Assembly (NCBI GenBank): GCA_016926185.1
Contig: JAFGPD010000009.1
Location: 1-39,657, forward strand
Reading direction: 5' to 3'
From: Candidatus Woesebacteria bacterium
GTDB taxonomy: Bacteria > Patescibacteriota > Microgenomatia > UBA8517
DNA: 39,657 nt
Translations under genes and position numbers: made by a program
Part shown: positions 39,311 to 39,657 of the stretch, piece after piece
How the letters are laid out: each line of letters starts with the position of its first letter
Position numbering within the stretch: position 1 is the first letter of the stretch
The notes under the pieces: model-generated
What the model saw: only the letters and a program-made list of their open reading frames with translations
Databases searched by the model: none
Told to the model about the DNA's origin: nothing

Positions 39311-39657
39311 ATGCGCAAAAAAATACTTTTCAGTTTTATTACCATTAGCCTAATAAGTGTTTTTGCGGTCAAATTAACAAACTCCTTCTTCTCCGATAAG
39401 GAAACTTCAAAAGAAAATACATTTAACGCTGGAAAAGTAGATCTAAAGATCGACAACGAAAGCTACTATAACGGTGACTTCAACGGAGAAACTTCTTGGG
39501 ACTCTGATGATCTGACCGATCATAAATTCTTTGATTTTACCGACCTTAAGCCGGGAGACTGGGGCGAGGATACTATTTCTATAACAGTTGAAGATAACGA
39601 TGCATGGCTTTGTGCAGATATTGATGTAACAAGAGATGATGATAATACTTGCACCGA
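39311..39657 (+). CDS. SipW-dependent-type secreted protein (TasA/camelysin-like), 3' end missing
   Basis: The first 115 residues are visible. A basic start and hydrophobic core (KILFSFITISLISVFAVKL) are followed by FFSDKETSKENTFNAGKVDL, which closely fits the SipW-type export signal and mature start (FsDtEts.gNtf.aGtlDL) of TasA/camelysin-like proteins. The next part is Asp-rich with LKPGDWGEDTISITV, typical of the following beta-sandwich. Such proteins form extracellular fibres or act as surface proteases. No SipW-type signal peptidase lies in this window. The frame continues past base 39657. Confidence 0.85.
   Translation, partial: MRKKILFSFITISLISVFAVKLTNSFFSDKETSKENTFNAGKVDLKIDNESYYNGDFNGETSWDSDDLTDHKFFDFTDLKPGDWGEDTISITVEDNDAWLCADIDVTRDDDNTCT

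Overview
The window looks like chromosome from an uncultured bacterium of the Patescibacteria (Candidate Phyla Radiation). The evidence is circumstantial. The DNA is AT-rich. UvrC is short and lacks its C-terminal helix-hairpin-helix region. HolA is short. Sugar isomerisation relies on a bifunctional phosphoglucose/phosphomannose isomerase of the type common in that group. PEP synthase sits in a lower-glycolysis operon, and no pyruvate kinase is seen. There are many single-pass or secreted proteins with Thr-Pro linkers. TGA is used as a stop (for example uvrC, gpmI and the transglutaminase gene), so code 25 lineages (Gracilibacteria, SR1) are excluded. I cannot name the lineage further. There is no rRNA, CRISPR array, transposase or integrase in the window.

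Layout. 1-1.7 kb: a truncated tRNA-Leu(UAA), two copies of a 67-bp palindromic repeat, a LytR_C membrane protein and tRNA-His. 1.65-5.3 kb: a minus-strand MacAB-type efflux operon (adaptor, ATPase, permease, small anchored protein). 5.4-9.3 kb: a cold-shock protein, then a two-gene secreted/membrane cassette lying between 30-bp direct repeats, one of which is the 3' end of an HI0933/BaiN-type flavoprotein gene, then a membrane protein. 9.5-13.8 kb: a YibE/F protein, a SurA-N-like protein, a membrane-anchored oligopeptide-type binding protein with secG, a possible small-RNA or small-ORF unit, and a holin-like membrane protein. 13.9-24.5 kb: DNA repair. uvrA, a transglutaminase-like protein and uvrC form one operon; uvrB is separate, divergent from an enolase-like gene that is followed by lexA. 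24.6-30.4 kb: the ppsA-eno-gpmI-dedA operon. 30.5-35.6 kb: sugar-phosphate genes (Pgi/Pmi, IMPase-like, phosphohexomutase) with holA and a metallopeptidase. 35.6-37.4 kb: an EF-Tu-domain-2-like protein with a heavily structured leader, superoxide dismutase, DUF2905 and YjbQ. 37.5 kb to the end: a Ser/Thr-rich single-pass protein with a TolB-like end, and the start of a SipW/TasA-type secreted protein.

How it works together. The central metabolic genes cover hexose phosphate interconversion (Pgi/Pmi, phosphohexomutase) and 3-phosphoglycerate to pyruvate (GpmI, Eno, PpsA). A complete UvrABC set lies beside its likely regulator LexA, and a perfect inverted repeat sits at the lexA promoter.

The most interesting signals are these. 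(1) At least eight genes have a sigma70-like -10 box only 6-11 nt before the start codon, so their mRNAs are probably leaderless; a few neighbours have strong Shine-Dalgarno sites instead. (2) A two-gene cassette is flanked by 30-bp repeats at the 3' end of a flavoprotein gene. (3) Three overlapping, partly mutually exclusive hairpins lie directly upstream of the EF-like gene, next to its ribosome binding site. (4) There is a second, divergent enolase with an altered phosphate-binding loop. (5) A compact intergenic unit has an extended -10, a hairpin over a Shine-Dalgarno site, a 20-codon ORF and a T7 terminator.
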